Shown here one piece after another: positions 1-9,069 of a stretch of 39,675 nucleotides of DNA (position 1 is its first letter; each line of letters begins with the position of its first letter). The notes below the pieces were generated by a model. That model had not been told where the DNA came from. It saw only the letters and a list, made by a program, of their open reading frames with translations, and did not search any database. The position numbers and the translations under genes were made by a program. Origin of the DNA: Candidatus Frankia nodulisporulans (GTDB lineage Bacteria; Actinomycetota; Actinomycetes; Frankiales; Frankiaceae); assembly GCF_902806475.1 (NCBI RefSeq), contig NZ_CADCWS010000014.1, forward strand, positions 1 through 39,675. Reading direction: 5' to 3'.

Positions 1-62
1 CAGCCAGATCACGCCCCACGCCCCATACGGCTACGGTCACCGTCCGTAAACCGTGTCAGTAG

Positions 63-644
63 ATGGCACGGTTGACCCCGCAGGATGGCGAGGTGACGAC
101 ATCCTGGCAGGACTTCGCCGATGCCCAGCCCGCCCTCGAAGCGACCGCCCGCGGCCGGTTCGAGGCGTTCCGCCACCATGTACTGGCCACCTTGCGACTG
201 GACGGTTCCCCGCGTACCAGCGGCATCGAGACGACGTTCAAGCTCGGTGAGCTGTGGTTGGGCAGCATGCCCGGCGCCCGCAAGGCCGTCGACCTGCGCC
301 GCGACCCCCGCTTCGCCCTGAGCGCGAATCCCGGCCCCGGCACCGACATGGTCGGCGGCGACGTCCGCGTCGCCGGCCTCGCCCGCTGGGTGGACGACCC
401 GGCGACGCTGGCCCGCTTCGCCGACGCGGCCAACCCACCCGAACCGTTCGATCTTTTCCGCGTCGAGCTCACCGAGGTCGTCCGCACCAGCGTGGACGAG
501 TCCGCGCAGGAGATCATCCTGGAGAGCTGGCGGCCCGGCTACACCGCCATCCGCGTCCAGCGTCGCGGCAACGGAGCTGATCAGCCCGCCGAATCCTGGT
601 CCGCCGTTCCCCGCGCGACGGCCGGGCAGGGTGACGAAACGTAA
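63..644 (+). CDS. Pyridoxamine 5'-phosphate oxidase-like FMN-binding protein
   Basis: The 193-aa product has the split-barrel layout of the PNPOx-like family. An N-terminal helix is followed by the strands around residues 33-57 (RLDGSPRTSGIETTF, then ELWLGSM), an Arg-rich helix (KAVDLRRDPRFAL) and a closing strand pair ending near residue 155. Such proteins bind FMN, F420 or heme and reduce or oxidise small cofactors; the substrate cannot be told from sequence. The last 35 residues are a probably disordered Ala/Gly/Arg tail. The ATG at 63 is used because the next starts would cut the first helix. Only 62 bases of upstream sequence are in the window and no clear Shine-Dalgarno is seen. The next gene, an exporter, starts about 70 bases downstream on the same strand, so the two may be cotranscribed. 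Family call fairly sure, function unknown. Confidence 0.8.
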   Translation: MARLTPQDGEVTTSWQDFADAQPALEATARGRFEAFRHHVLATLRLDGSPRTSGIETTFKLGELWLGSMPGARKAVDLRRDPRFALSANPGPGTDMVGGDVRVAGLARWVDDPATLARFADAANPPEPFDLFRVELTEVVRTSVDESAQEIILESWRPGYTAIRVQRRGNGADQPAESWSAVPRATAGQGDET

Positions 645-716
645 GCCACCCGGCAACAGGTGCTCACCGCCCACGGGCCGGGAACACCACTCTCGAGGGA
701 CGCCACGGCAACCGAC

Positions 717-2513
717 ATGAAGATCGGTAGGAAGTTCGCAGCCGTCAACGAGATTGGTAGTTTCGTGAGTTTGTCGCCGCGCAATCCCAAAGTGGCCGTC
801 AGCGTCGTGTTCGTGGCCGCCATGTTCATGTCGATCATGGATGTCACGATCGTCAACGTCGCGCTGCCCACGCTCGGGCGCGAGTTCGACATCGGGCCGT
901 CCGGGCTCAGCGCCATCTCGGTCGGCTACCTGGCCAGTCTCGCGGTGGTGATCCCGGCGTCCGGCTGGGTCGGCGACCGGTTCGGCGGACGGCGCACCCT
1001 GCTCGTCGCGGTGGCGCTGTTCACCGTGGCCTCGGTGCTGTGCGGGCTCGCGAACAGCTTCGCCGAACTGGTAGCCTTCCGCATCCTGCAGGGCATCGGC
1101 GGCGGACTGCTCACCCCGACCGGGATGGCCATGCTGTTCCGGGCCTTCCCGCCACAGGAGCGGGTGCGCGCCTCGGGCATCCTCACCGTCCCGATGGCGT
1201 TCGCACCCGCACTGGGCCCCGTCCTTGGCGGTCTGCTGGTTACGGACCTGTCCTGGCGCTGGGTGTTCTTCGTGAACCTGCCGATCGGCCTGTTCGCGTT
1301 CCTGTTCGGGCTGCTCTACCTGCCCGAACACGTCGAGCCCGACGCCGGACGGTTCGACCTGCGCGGTTTCCTGCTCTCCGGCTTCGGCTTCGCCCTGATC
1401 ATGGTGGGCATCAGCGAGGGCCCGGAACGCGGCTGGACCTCCCCGGTGATCGTCACCAGCCTGATGGTCGGTGTCGCGCTGCTCGTCGCCCTGGTCGTCG
1501 ACCAGCTACGTTCCCGTGCTCCCCTGCTGCATCTGCGCCTGTTCGCCGACCGGCTGTTCCGCTCCACCAACGCGGTGATGTTCCTGGCCACCGCCTCCTT
1601 CCTCGGCAGTCTGTACATCGTCGCCCTGTTCTTCCAGGATGGCCTGGGGCTGTCCGCGCTGAACTCCGGCCTATCCACCTTCCCCGAGGCCTTGGGCGTC
1701 ATGGTCGGTTCCCAGATCGCCAGCCGTGTCCTGTACCCCGCGTACGGTCCCCGCCGGATCATGGTCGGTGGTCTGCTCGGTGTCGGCACGATGGCCGGGC
1801 TGATGTCCCTGGTCGGCTTCGACACGAACCTGTGGTGGATGCGCCTGGCCATGTTCGGCCTGGGCTACTCGATGTCCCACGTCTTCGTCCCGACCCAGGC
1901 CGCGGCGTTCGCCCGGGTCAGTCCCGCCGAGACCGGACGGGCCTCCACCCTGTTCAACGCCCAGCGCCAGCTCGGCGGCGCCATCGGTGTGTCGATCCTG
2001 TCCACGGCGCTCGCCGCCGTCGGCACCTCCCATCTGGTCGGCGGCCAGCCGGCGCCCAACCTGACCAGCTACCACGTGGCCTTCCTGGTGGCCGCCGGAC
2101 TCGCCTTCCTCGGCACGCTGGCCGCCCTGACCATCCACGACGCCGACGCCGACCACACCCGCCTCTTCCACCCCGTCAGACCAGAACGGCTCCCCCGTCT
2201 CCCAGGACCGATCCCCGCAGACGTCTCGGCTGCCCTAGACGGCTACGTGCTCGTGGATCCGGACGGTGGATGGGGCGGCCACGGGAGGGCGTCAACACCG
2301 TTGATTATCATGGTGGCGACGGGGGTCGGGACGACGGTGAACGCGGAGGCGCGGCGACGGCATGAACGAGCGGACACCCAGCCAGTCGGACGACACCCCA
2401 CCACCCGACAGCACCCCCACCTCGGACGACACCTCACCGCCCGAAGGCACCCCGCCACCGGACGACGCCGCGCGGGAGGCGGAGTCCGCGGGAGGCGGGC
2501 GGCGCACCCGTAG
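717..2513 (+). CDS. MFS multidrug exporter, DHA2 (EmrB/QacA) family
   Basis: A proton-driven drug efflux permease of the inner membrane. Motif evidence is clear: MDVTIVNVALPTL in TM1, GDRFGGRRTLL in the loop after TM2, FRILQGIGGGLLTPTGMA in TM4, and about 14 hydrophobic segments up to residue ~480, as in the DHA2 branch. The start is uncertain: ATG 717 is chosen, but GTG 765 would place TM1 at a more usual distance and an in-frame start at 660 also exists. After about 2165 the product is hydrophilic, and from 2362 to 2513 the frame runs 152 bases inside the TetR gene, where its translation is Arg/His-rich and does not look natural. The true C-terminus may be shorter than this frame implies. 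The adjacent TetR protein is the likely local repressor. Confidence 0.85.
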   Translation: MKIGRKFAAVNEIGSFVSLSPRNPKVAVSVVFVAAMFMSIMDVTIVNVALPTLGREFDIGPSGLSAISVGYLASLAVVIPASGWVGDRFGGRRTLLVAVALFTVASVLCGLANSFAELVAFRILQGIGGGLLTPTGMAMLFRAFPPQERVRASGILTVPMAFAPALGPVLGGLLVTDLSWRWVFFVNLPIGLFAFLFGLLYLPEHVEPDAGRFDLRGFLLSGFGFALIMVGISEGPERGWTSPVIVTSLMVGVALLVALVVDQLRSRAPLLHLRLFADRLFRSTNAVMFLATASFLGSLYIVALFFQDGLGLSALNSGLSTFPEALGVMVGSQIASRVLYPAYGPRRIMVGGLLGVGTMAGLMSLVGFDTNLWWMRLAMFGLGYSMSHVFVPTQAAAFARVSPAETGRASTLFNAQRQLGGAIGVSILSTALAAVGTSHLVGGQPAPNLTSYHVAFLVAAGLAFLGTLAALTIHDADADHTRLFHPVRPERLPRLPGPIPADVSAALDGYVLVDPDGGWGGHGRASTPLIIMVATGVGTTVNAEARRRHERADTQPVGRHPTTRQHPHLGRHLTARRHPATGRRRAGGGVRGRRAAHP

Positions 2514-3156
2514 GCCGCGGCGGACGCCCCGGGGGACGTTGTCGCGGGAGGTGCTGATGGCGGCGGCCATCCAGGTGGTGGACACCCAGGGCGCGGGGGC
2601 GTTCAGCATGCGGGCGCTCGGTGCGTTCCTCGAGTGTGATCCGACCGCGATGTACCGGCATTTTCGGACGAAGAACGCGCTGCTGGACGCGTTGCTCGAC
2701 AGTGTTGTGCGGGAGGGTTCCGCGGAACTGCCGCAGTCCGACGACCCGCGCGCCGATATCCGGGCGAACTTCCGCCAGCTGCGCCGGTCCCTGCTCGCGC
2801 ATCCGACGTTGGCACCGCTGGTGCTGCGCCGCCCGCCGGGGGTCGGCGCCTACTGGGAACGATCCGATCATGCCGTCGCCCAGCTTCACCGGGCCGGCAT
2901 GAATCCGGTGGACGCCGCGAACGTCTACCAGACGCTGCTGTTCTACACGCTCGGTCACGCCCTGTCCGAAGCCCGCCAACTCGCCCGAGCCCTCGAGCGC
3001 GAGGGAGCAGGTGCCGACGGCGGACCGGTCGCGTCCGTCGACGCGCCGCCGGAGCGCCATCCGGATCTCTCCGACGTGGCGCCGCACCTGCGGGACGACA
3101 ACGAGGCCCAGTTCCTCGCCGGTCTCGACCTGATCCTGCGCGACCTGCCCCGCTGA
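2362..3156 (+). CDS. TetR family transcriptional regulator with TetR_C-type ligand domain
   Basis: A 264-aa DNA-binding repressor. An N-terminal Pro/Thr/Asp-rich tail of about 55 residues precedes the helix-turn-helix ([16 protein letters not shown], then [21 protein letters not shown], residues ~58-100). The rest matches the alpha-helical tetracycline-repressor-type C-terminal domain, with [18 protein letters not shown] near residue 195. The ATG at 2362 overlaps a TGA in a third frame (ATGA) and lies inside the exporter frame; a later start would remove only the tail, so the tail may not be translated. It probably senses a compound pumped by the upstream MFS protein, as in many exporter/TetR pairs; this is inferred from position only. 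Confidence 0.85.
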   Translation: MNERTPSQSDDTPPPDSTPTSDDTSPPEGTPPPDDAAREAESAGGGRRTRRPRRTPRGTLSREVLMAAAIQVVDTQGAGAFSMRALGAFLECDPTAMYRHFRTKNALLDALLDSVVREGSAELPQSDDPRADIRANFRQLRRSLLAHPTLAPLVLRRPPGVGAYWERSDHAVAQLHRAGMNPVDAANVYQTLLFYTLGHALSEARQLARALEREGAGADGGPVASVDAPPERHPDLSDVAPHLRDDNEAQFLAGLDLILRDLPR

Positions 3157-3416
3157 CCGGCCACCGACCAGGCCACGGAAGGCGGCCATGGCCACGGATG
3201 CCGTCACGGATCTGGACCCGGCTCTGGACGGGGATGCGGCGGTGGCCCACGGTGGGTACCCCGCTGCGGGTACCGGACGGCGCTGCCTTGCTACGGTACG
3301 ACAGGGCCCAGGCCGCAGAACAGTACCAAATTCTTTCACGATGGCACACCTGTCATGGTGGTGGCGCCTGTCACTCGGCGCCACGAGGTCGCACACATCC
3401 AAGATCGGATCGCCGC

Positions 3417-4247
3417 ATGAGGTTGCTCGACGGGCGGTCGATGGCCGCCGAGATCGGCCGGTACGTCATCGATGAGGCCGACCGGCTGATGAGCGCGGGC
3501 AAGACACCGACGCTCGCGGTGGTCCTTCCGACCGCGGATCCCGCTGCCAGTTCCTACACGCACATCCTCGAGCGCACGGCGGGCAAGGTCGGTGTGCGCT
3601 GCGAGCCGCACGTCCCGATCGGCGGTCCGACGGCGCTGCTGGACGCCATCGACGCCCTGGCCGTGGACCCGCTGGTCGACGGCATCATCGTGCAGACGCC
3701 GCTGCCCGCCGGGATGAGCTCACGGGAGGTGGGCGAGCGCATCCCGGTCGAGAAGGACGTGGACGGGATGAACCCGGCCAGCCTTGGCCGGCTCGCCCTG
3801 GGCCTGCCGGGGTTCGCCCCGGCGACGGCCTCCGCCGTGGTGGAGATCCTCATCCGGGCACGTATCCCGATGGCGGGGGCCCGGGCATGTGTGATCGGCC
3901 GCGGGCCGGTGGTGGGCAAGCCGGTCTCCCTGCTGCTGCTCGCCGAGGACGCCACCGTCACCATCTGCCATTCGCGGACGAACGATCTGATCTCGATCGC
4001 GCACGAGGCGGACATCATCGTGTCCGCCACCGGGCGGCCTCGCCTGGTCGGGGCCGGGTTCGTCCGGGCCGGCGCGACCGTCATCGACGTCGGGACCTCC
4101 GTCACCACCGGTGGCCAGGTCGGGGACGTGGACGCGGCCGCGATCGCGCCGGTGGCCGCGGCGCTGACACCGGTACCGGGTGGCGTCGGACCGGTCACCA
4201 CGATGCTGCTGCTGCGCAACACGATCCGCGCCGCACACCAGCTCTAG
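3417..4247 (+). CDS. folD: FolD-like methylenetetrahydrofolate dehydrogenase/cyclohydrolase paralog lacking the catalytic lysine
   Basis: The 276-aa product aligns end to end with FolD, which converts 5,10-methylene-THF to 10-formyl-THF in the cytosol. Kept features are the VQTPLP motif (Gln of the active site), EKDVDG (Asp), the Rossmann segment [23 protein letters not shown], and the C-terminal [11 protein letters not shown]. The YVxxK motif that carries the catalytic lysine (Lys54 in E. coli) reads SYTHILERT here, so the tyrosine is kept at residue 47 but the lysine position is Leu51. The usual PCTP loop reads APATASA. It is therefore probably not a normal bifunctional FolD, and a separate folD is expected elsewhere in the genome. 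The start is the ATG at 3417, giving FolD's normal N-terminus; about 260 bases without a gene lie upstream. No folate operon partner is adjacent. Confidence 0.85.
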   Translation: MRLLDGRSMAAEIGRYVIDEADRLMSAGKTPTLAVVLPTADPAASSYTHILERTAGKVGVRCEPHVPIGGPTALLDAIDALAVDPLVDGIIVQTPLPAGMSSREVGERIPVEKDVDGMNPASLGRLALGLPGFAPATASAVVEILIRARIPMAGARACVIGRGPVVGKPVSLLLLAEDATVTICHSRTNDLISIAHEADIIVSATGRPRLVGAGFVRAGATVIDVGTSVTTGGQVGDVDAAAIAPVAAALTPVPGGVGPVTTMLLLRNTIRAAHQL

Positions 4248-4257
4248 CCTCGACCGG

Positions 4258-4281
4258 CCCCGGTTCTGGCCCCGGTTCTGG
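4258..4281. repeat. Two 12-bp tandem copies after folD
   Basis: CCCCGGTTCTGG occurs twice in direct tandem just after the folD-like stop and before the convergent diguanylate cyclase stop. No hairpin with a T-run is seen here, so its role as a terminator is unclear. Confidence 0.6.
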
Positions 4282-4311
4282 CCGGCGCCAGCGGCCTGGA
4301 CCGGAAGCCGG

Positions 4312-6132
4312 TCAGTGGGCGGCGCACAGGGGTTCGGCCAGGTGCACACGGTTGCGGCCGGCGGCCTTGGCTTCGTAGAGGGCGGCGTCGGCACAGGAGA
4401 GCAGGGTCGCGAGGTCACCGCGGGGGCCGTCCGTGGTGGCGACGCCGACGGACACGGTCACGGACAGGGGCGGTCGGCCGTCGAGCAGGCAACGGGTGGC
4501 GGCGATCTGCAGGCGGATGCGCTCGGCCACGACCAGGGGGCTGTCCCGCTCCTGCTCGGCCAGCAGGACGACGAACTCCTCACCCCCGAAGCGTCCGACG
4601 AGATCGTGCGGTCTGGTCGCGGCACGCAACGCGTCGGCGACGGCGAGCAGGATCAGGTCGCCGACGAGATGACCGAAGCGGTCGTTGACCCGCTTGAAGT
4701 GATCGATGTCGACGAGCAGGACCGACAGCGGCCGTCCGGTCCGTCGGGCTCGGCCGAGTTCACGCTGGGCGACCTGATGCCAGTAGGCGGGATTGGCCAG
4801 GCGGGTCTTCGCGTCGCAGCGGGCGGCGTGCAGCAGCTCGGTGTGCAGCAGGCTGCGTTGCAGCAACAGCATCGGTGGGGTGACGGCCAGCATCAGGTAG
4901 GGACTCACCGACCACAGCACCGCCACGATGATCGCCGCGCAGGTCTCCGCGGCCCAGGTCGGCACCGCCTCACCCCGTTCGACGCCTGGATGGCCGACCC
5001 GTCCCACCTGCCCCGCCCATCCCACCCGGATCGCCTGGATGGACCGGAGGGGATGGGTGGGCTGGCGGGGGTGAGCGGGGAGCCCCGTGATGGTGGTGAT
5101 GTGCGGAGCGGTCTCGCCGAGCCAGGCACCGAGGCCGTCGGCCCGGCCGTGACGGTGCAGGCCCAGCCCGGGCAGAGCGGCCAGCAGCGGGTGCACCGCG
5201 ACCGCCACGAGGAAGGCGGTGGTGGCCGCGCTCGAGCCGATCAGATCCTCGACCGTGAACGGTCCGTCGGTCGGGCTGAGCAGCAGATGCACCGTGGACG
5301 CGCCGAACCCGGCGATCCCCAGTGTCGCGGCCTGGAACATCCGCAGGTGTGGCGGACGGGCCGGCTCGGCACGTCCGGCCAGCCAGCACAACGGCAGACC
5401 GATCACCGTCGAGTACAGCGGTGGCAGCAGGACCGCCACGGCCAACGCCCAGCTGGCCAGCAGATCGTGGCGTGACATCCGGGTGGCGGCGAGGTCCGCG
5501 CCAAGCCGCGCGGACATCAGGACGGCCACCGACCCCAGCACGAGGAACACCGCGAACGTCCCCACGTCGGCCCATCGCGGACGGGCCCCCGCCGCGGCGA
5601 AACCGACCAGCACCAGCCAGCACGCGGTCACCGTCACGATGCGCCGCAGCACCGTCTGCGGCGCCCGCCACAGCATCCAGCCACGTCCGACGAACGGCCC
5701 GACCGCGCCGACCGGCCCGGCCCCCGCGAACCCATCCCGCCCACCGACCGCGAGTACACCCCCATCCCGAGCCGCCACGCCCCGAGTCGCCGCGTCCCGC
5801 GTGGTGTGGTCGTCGCGCATCGCACCGTCTCGCGCGGCTCCCTCTCGGGTGGCCGCGCTCGGGCCCCCGGGTGGACGGCTGATCGTCGTCACCGCGGCGC
5901 CCAGACCCGCCATCCGCAGCGTCGGCGAGCACGTGCGGGTCGTCTCCGGGATCGTCGCGGCAGCAGGCGACCGGCGTCGAAACAGGCCCCGGGCCCGGCG
6001 CAGAACCCGGCTCAGGGGGCGTGCTGGACGAATACGAAACGGCATTGGCGGAGCGCCTTCCTCGTTCTGGTCCACGGCCGCCGTGCTCGGCCGGGACCTC
6101 CCGGCGATTCCAACCTCGTCGTTGCTACTCAC
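4312..6132 (-). CDS. Membrane-bound diguanylate cyclase (GGDEF)
   Basis: This 606-aa protein makes the second messenger c-di-GMP from two GTP. The C-terminal 160 residues are a GGDEF domain with LVDIDHFKRVND (metal-binding Asp) and an intact GGEEF active site near residue 514. An RPHD motif lies five residues before it, which is the inhibitory I-site (RxxD), so product feedback inhibition is likely. The middle (about residues 155-440) has seven or eight hydrophobic segments and no recognised sensor domain. The first ~150 residues are hydrophilic, Arg/Ala-rich and probably disordered; an internal start such as the Met at residue 30 is possible. No EAL domain is present. It is a single gene, convergent with the folD-like gene and separated from bioA by a 354-base gap. 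The input signal is unknown. Confidence 0.92.
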   Translation of the reverse strand: MSSNDEVGIAGRSRPSTAAVDQNEEGAPPMPFRIRPARPLSRVLRRARGLFRRRSPAAATIPETTRTCSPTLRMAGLGAAVTTISRPPGGPSAATREGAARDGAMRDDHTTRDAATRGVAARDGGVLAVGGRDGFAGAGPVGAVGPFVGRGWMLWRAPQTVLRRIVTVTACWLVLVGFAAAGARPRWADVGTFAVFLVLGSVAVLMSARLGADLAATRMSRHDLLASWALAVAVLLPPLYSTVIGLPLCWLAGRAEPARPPHLRMFQAATLGIAGFGASTVHLLLSPTDGPFTVEDLIGSSAATTAFLVAVAVHPLLAALPGLGLHRHGRADGLGAWLGETAPHITTITGLPAHPRQPTHPLRSIQAIRVGWAGQVGRVGHPGVERGEAVPTWAAETCAAIIVAVLWSVSPYLMLAVTPPMLLLQRSLLHTELLHAARCDAKTRLANPAYWHQVAQRELGRARRTGRPLSVLLVDIDHFKRVNDRFGHLVGDLILLAVADALRAATRPHDLVGRFGGEEFVVLLAEQERDSPLVVAERIRLQIAATRCLLDGRPPLSVTVSVGVATTDGPRGDLATLLSCADAALYEAKAAGRNRVHLAEPLCAAH

Positions 6133-6486
6133 AGTAAATCGTTGAGAACGAAGAGTACGAAGTGATGCGCGAGATTCGCAACTCCCGTAATGGCGCGACT
6201 AACCGCCACACCTCGTTCGCCGGACGCCTTTGAACCCGCGGACGTGCCGCCAGTCCGTTCCAGAAATGCCAGCTGACCTGCGGTGATGAATACCGCAGCC
6301 GAAAACCCGGCGGCGTCCGGGGAAGCCCGGGCGCCCCGCCGCGACCCTGACGAGAGACCACACCCGACACGCCCGGGAAACCGACTTGCTCACCGTCGGG
6401 GGCAGCACAGGGACCAGTCACAGACCAGCCCCGGACCAGCCCCGGCCGGGAGTCATCCCGGACGGAACCAGCCCGACCGGCCGGAC
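6133..6486. other. Gene-free stretch upstream of the diguanylate cyclase
   Basis: It holds the promoter region of the cyclase gene (lower GC at about 6130-6230) and the 3' side of bioA. A small hairpin TGCGGT/ACCGCA lies near 6275-6295, and an 11-bp tandem GACCAGCCCCG x2 lies near 6423-6450. I see no coding signal, and no match to the c-di-GMP riboswitch cores known to me. Confidence 0.5.
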
Positions 6487-7905
6487 TCAGGTGGTACGCG
6501 CGACGGCCTCGACCATGGCGGTGGTCAGGGTCGCCAGGTCGTCCGATGTCGTGATGTAGGGCGGCATGGTGTAGACGAGTCGACCGAACGGGCGCACCCA
6601 CACGCCGAGTTCCACCAGCAGGGGCTGGATCACGGCCATGTCCACCGGCTCGCGGGTCTCGATGACACCGATGGCGCCGAGCACCCGCACGTCGGCGACC
6701 CCCGGCAACGCCCGGGCCGGGGCGAGCCCCGTGCGCAGACCCCGCTCGAGGGCGCCGACCCGCTCCCGCCACGGCGAGGCCAGCAGCAGTTCGACGTTGG
6801 CCAGCGCGATCGCGCAGGCCAACGGATTGGCCATGAACGTGGGACCGTGCATGAACGCCCCGACCGGCGACGCCGCCACCCCGTCCGCGACCTCGTCGGT
6901 GCACAGTGTCGCGGCCAGCGACAGGTACCCGCCGGTCAGCGCCTTCCCGACGCACATGATGTCGGGGCTGATCCCGGCATGGTCACAGCCGAACAGTGCG
7001 CCGGAGCGGCCGAAGCCGACGGCGATCTCGTCCGCGATCAGCAGCACCTCGTGCTCGTCGCACAGCGCCCGCACCCGGGCGAGCCACTCGGGCGCGTAGA
7101 ACCGCATCGCCCCCGTTCCCTGGACCACCGGCTCGAGGATGACCGCCGCGACCTCGTGGGCGTGCGCGGCCAGCAGCGCGGCGAACTCGGCCAGGTGGAC
7201 GTCCTCGCACGCCTCGTCGAAGCCGCACGTCGGCGGCGGGGCGAAGATGTGCTGGGGCAGCAGGTGGCTGAACAGATGGTGCATACCCGCGTCCGGATCG
7301 CAGACGGCCATCGCACCGGAGGTGTCCCCGTGATAGCCCCGCCGGATCGTCAGCAGCCGCGTACGTCGTGGACGCCCACGCCCCGTCCAGTACTGCAGGG
7401 CCATCTTGATGGCCACCTCGACGGCGACCGATCCCGAATCGCTGAAGAACACGCGGCGTAGCGGTCGCGGCGTCATCTCGACGAGTGTCTCGGCGAGGCG
7501 CACCGCCGGCTCGTGGGTCAGGCCGCCGAACATGACATGGGACATGTCCGCCAGCTGCCGGTGGGCCGCCGCGTCCAGGACCGGGTGCCGATACCCGTGG
7601 ATCGCCGCCCACCAGGACGACATCCCGTCGATCAGCTCACGCCCGTCGGTCAGCCGCAACCGCACGCCACTGGCCTGCGCGACCGCGAACAGCGGTGCCG
7701 CGGCCGGCGGTGCGTACGGATGCCAGACGACCCGCTGATCCCGCGCCACCAGATCACCGGCCACCTCACGAGCACCGGCACCGTCGGGAGCACCGAGGTC
7801 ACCGAGGTCACCGTCGGGACGAGCCGGCCGATCGGGGTGCGGATTCGCCGCACGGGCCGGTTCCGGCACCGCTTCGGGTACCACCTCGGGCGCCGACCCG
7901 GACAT
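6487..7905 (-). CDS. bioA: Adenosylmethionine-8-amino-7-oxononanoate aminotransferase (biotin synthesis)
   Basis: BioA converts 7-keto-8-aminopelargonate to 7,8-diaminopelargonate using SAM as amino donor and PLP as cofactor. Diagnostic motifs are VVWHPYAPP at the N-terminal core, DGMSSWWAAIHGY (substrate-binding Trp pair), FFSDSGSVAVEVAIKMALQY, RRGYHGDTSGAM, the Asp of LLIADEIAVGFGR, and the PLP lysine in CVGKALTGGY near residue 320. The GPTFMANPLACAIA motif near the end is also typical. ATG 7905 is preferred, with GGAGG 13 bases upstream; a longer form from 7956 would add 17 residues. The first ~55 residues before the conserved core are Pro/Asp-rich and probably disordered. No bioB, bioD or bioF is adjacent. 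Divergent from the rhomboid gene. Confidence 0.93.
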   Translation of the reverse strand: MSGSAPEVVPEAVPEPARAANPHPDRPARPDGDLGDLGAPDGAGAREVAGDLVARDQRVVWHPYAPPAAAPLFAVAQASGVRLRLTDGRELIDGMSSWWAAIHGYRHPVLDAAAHRQLADMSHVMFGGLTHEPAVRLAETLVEMTPRPLRRVFFSDSGSVAVEVAIKMALQYWTGRGRPRRTRLLTIRRGYHGDTSGAMAVCDPDAGMHHLFSHLLPQHIFAPPPTCGFDEACEDVHLAEFAALLAAHAHEVAAVILEPVVQGTGAMRFYAPEWLARVRALCDEHEVLLIADEIAVGFGRSGALFGCDHAGISPDIMCVGKALTGGYLSLAATLCTDEVADGVAASPVGAFMHGPTFMANPLACAIALANVELLLASPWRERVGALERGLRTGLAPARALPGVADVRVLGAIGVIETREPVDMAVIQPLLVELGVWVRPFGRLVYTMPPYITTSDDLATLTTAMVEAVARTT

Positions 7906-8047
7906 CTGTGCAGTCACGCCTCCACTTTGGCGCATCCCGCCCGCGGACGCGGACACCCGGCCGCCGGATCAGCCGGCCCCAGCCCGGCCGGCCCGGCCGA
8001 CGCCCCCACCTCGAGTCGGCGCTCGGCCCACCCGGCAGGATGTTCCC

Positions 8048-8935
8048 GTGGTCATCCCGATTCACGACATCAATCCGCTCAGTCGACGACCCGTGGTCAC
8101 CTGGCTGCTGATCGCTGCCAACGTCGTGATCTTCGTGTTCCTCGAGCCCGTGGTCAGCTCGGTCGCCGGGATCGCCACCTCGCCGCCACAGAACGTCTGC
8201 GAGCAGCAGCGGTTCTTCCAGGAATGGGGCGCGATACCGCGCGAGCTCGTCCACAACGTGCCACTGGGCACCGTGAACTCCGGGCATATCGGCGTGGACG
8301 CCGCCGGGAACGCCGGCTGCATCATCCAGAATCCACCAAGCTTCGAGAAGATTCCCGTGCTCTCGGTGCTGACCGCCATGTTCCTGCATGGAAGCTGGCT
8401 TCATCTCATCGGCAACATGCTCTTTCTCGGCATGTTCGGGAACAACCTCGAAGACCGCATGGGCAGGCTCTTCTACCTGCTCTTCTACCTCGTCTGCGGG
8501 TATACGGCGACCTATGGGTACGCCCTGTTCGAAAGCGGCTCTTCGGGTACGATGATCGGCGCTTCCGGCGCGGTGGCCGGAGTCCTCGGCGCCTACCTTG
8601 TGCTGTTTCCGCGGGCCCGTGTCATCGGGCTCGTCTCGGTGCTCTTCTTCATCCCCTTCTGGCTGCCGGCGTGGATCGTGCTGGGATTCTGGTTCGCCCT
8701 GCAGTACGTGTACTTCACCGGCTTCGGTGTGGCCGATGGCGGTGGCGTCGCCTATGGTGCGCATGTTGTCGGATTCCTGGTGGGCGCGCTGCTGGTCGCA
8801 CCATTCATCCGGCGGCTGCGCGCGGCCGGACCGGGAGTCGCCCCACCTGTTCCGCAACATCGCTGGATTCGCGGCACCGGACGCGCCTCGAACGCCCGCC
8901 CGTCGCCGAACGCTCGGCATCGACGCGGCTCCTGA
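8048..8935 (+). CDS. Rhomboid family intramembrane serine protease
   Basis: A 295-aa polytopic protease that cleaves within membrane segments. It shows an N-terminal TM (VVTWLLIAANVVIFVFL), then MFLHGSWLHLIGNMLFL with the conserved His/Asn, the catalytic serine in GASGAVAGVLGAYL, and the partner histidine in GVAYGAHVVGFLVGA. This is the normal six-TM core of bacterial rhomboids. The external loop between TM1 and TM2 (about residues 38-100, two Cys) is longer than in GlpG. The C-terminal ~30 residues are basic and disordered. The start is the GTG at 8048. The substrate is unknown; it is not obviously in an operon with the MFS gene that begins 134 bases downstream. Confidence 0.93.
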   Translation: MVIPIHDINPLSRRPVVTWLLIAANVVIFVFLEPVVSSVAGIATSPPQNVCEQQRFFQEWGAIPRELVHNVPLGTVNSGHIGVDAAGNAGCIIQNPPSFEKIPVLSVLTAMFLHGSWLHLIGNMLFLGMFGNNLEDRMGRLFYLLFYLVCGYTATYGYALFESGSSGTMIGASGAVAGVLGAYLVLFPRARVIGLVSVLFFIPFWLPAWIVLGFWFALQYVYFTGFGVADGGGVAYGAHVVGFLVGALLVAPFIRRLRAAGPGVAPPVPQHRWIRGTGRASNARPSPNARHRRGS

Positions 8936-9069
8936 CAGCCTCACCTGGGGTGACTGTCACCCTTCGCGGGCGAACCGCCACGGCGGGCCTTGGCCACGTG
9001 CCAGACAGGGGGTGACCTGCGCTTATTTCACTGGCATCCCCCGAATGGGTCAGGCAGGCTGAGCCGGTC

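Noticed and set aside
4180-5475. Long plus-strand open frame opposite the diguanylate cyclase
   Set aside because: Composition is typical of antisense frames in GC-rich DNA; the GGDEF gene on the minus strand explains it.
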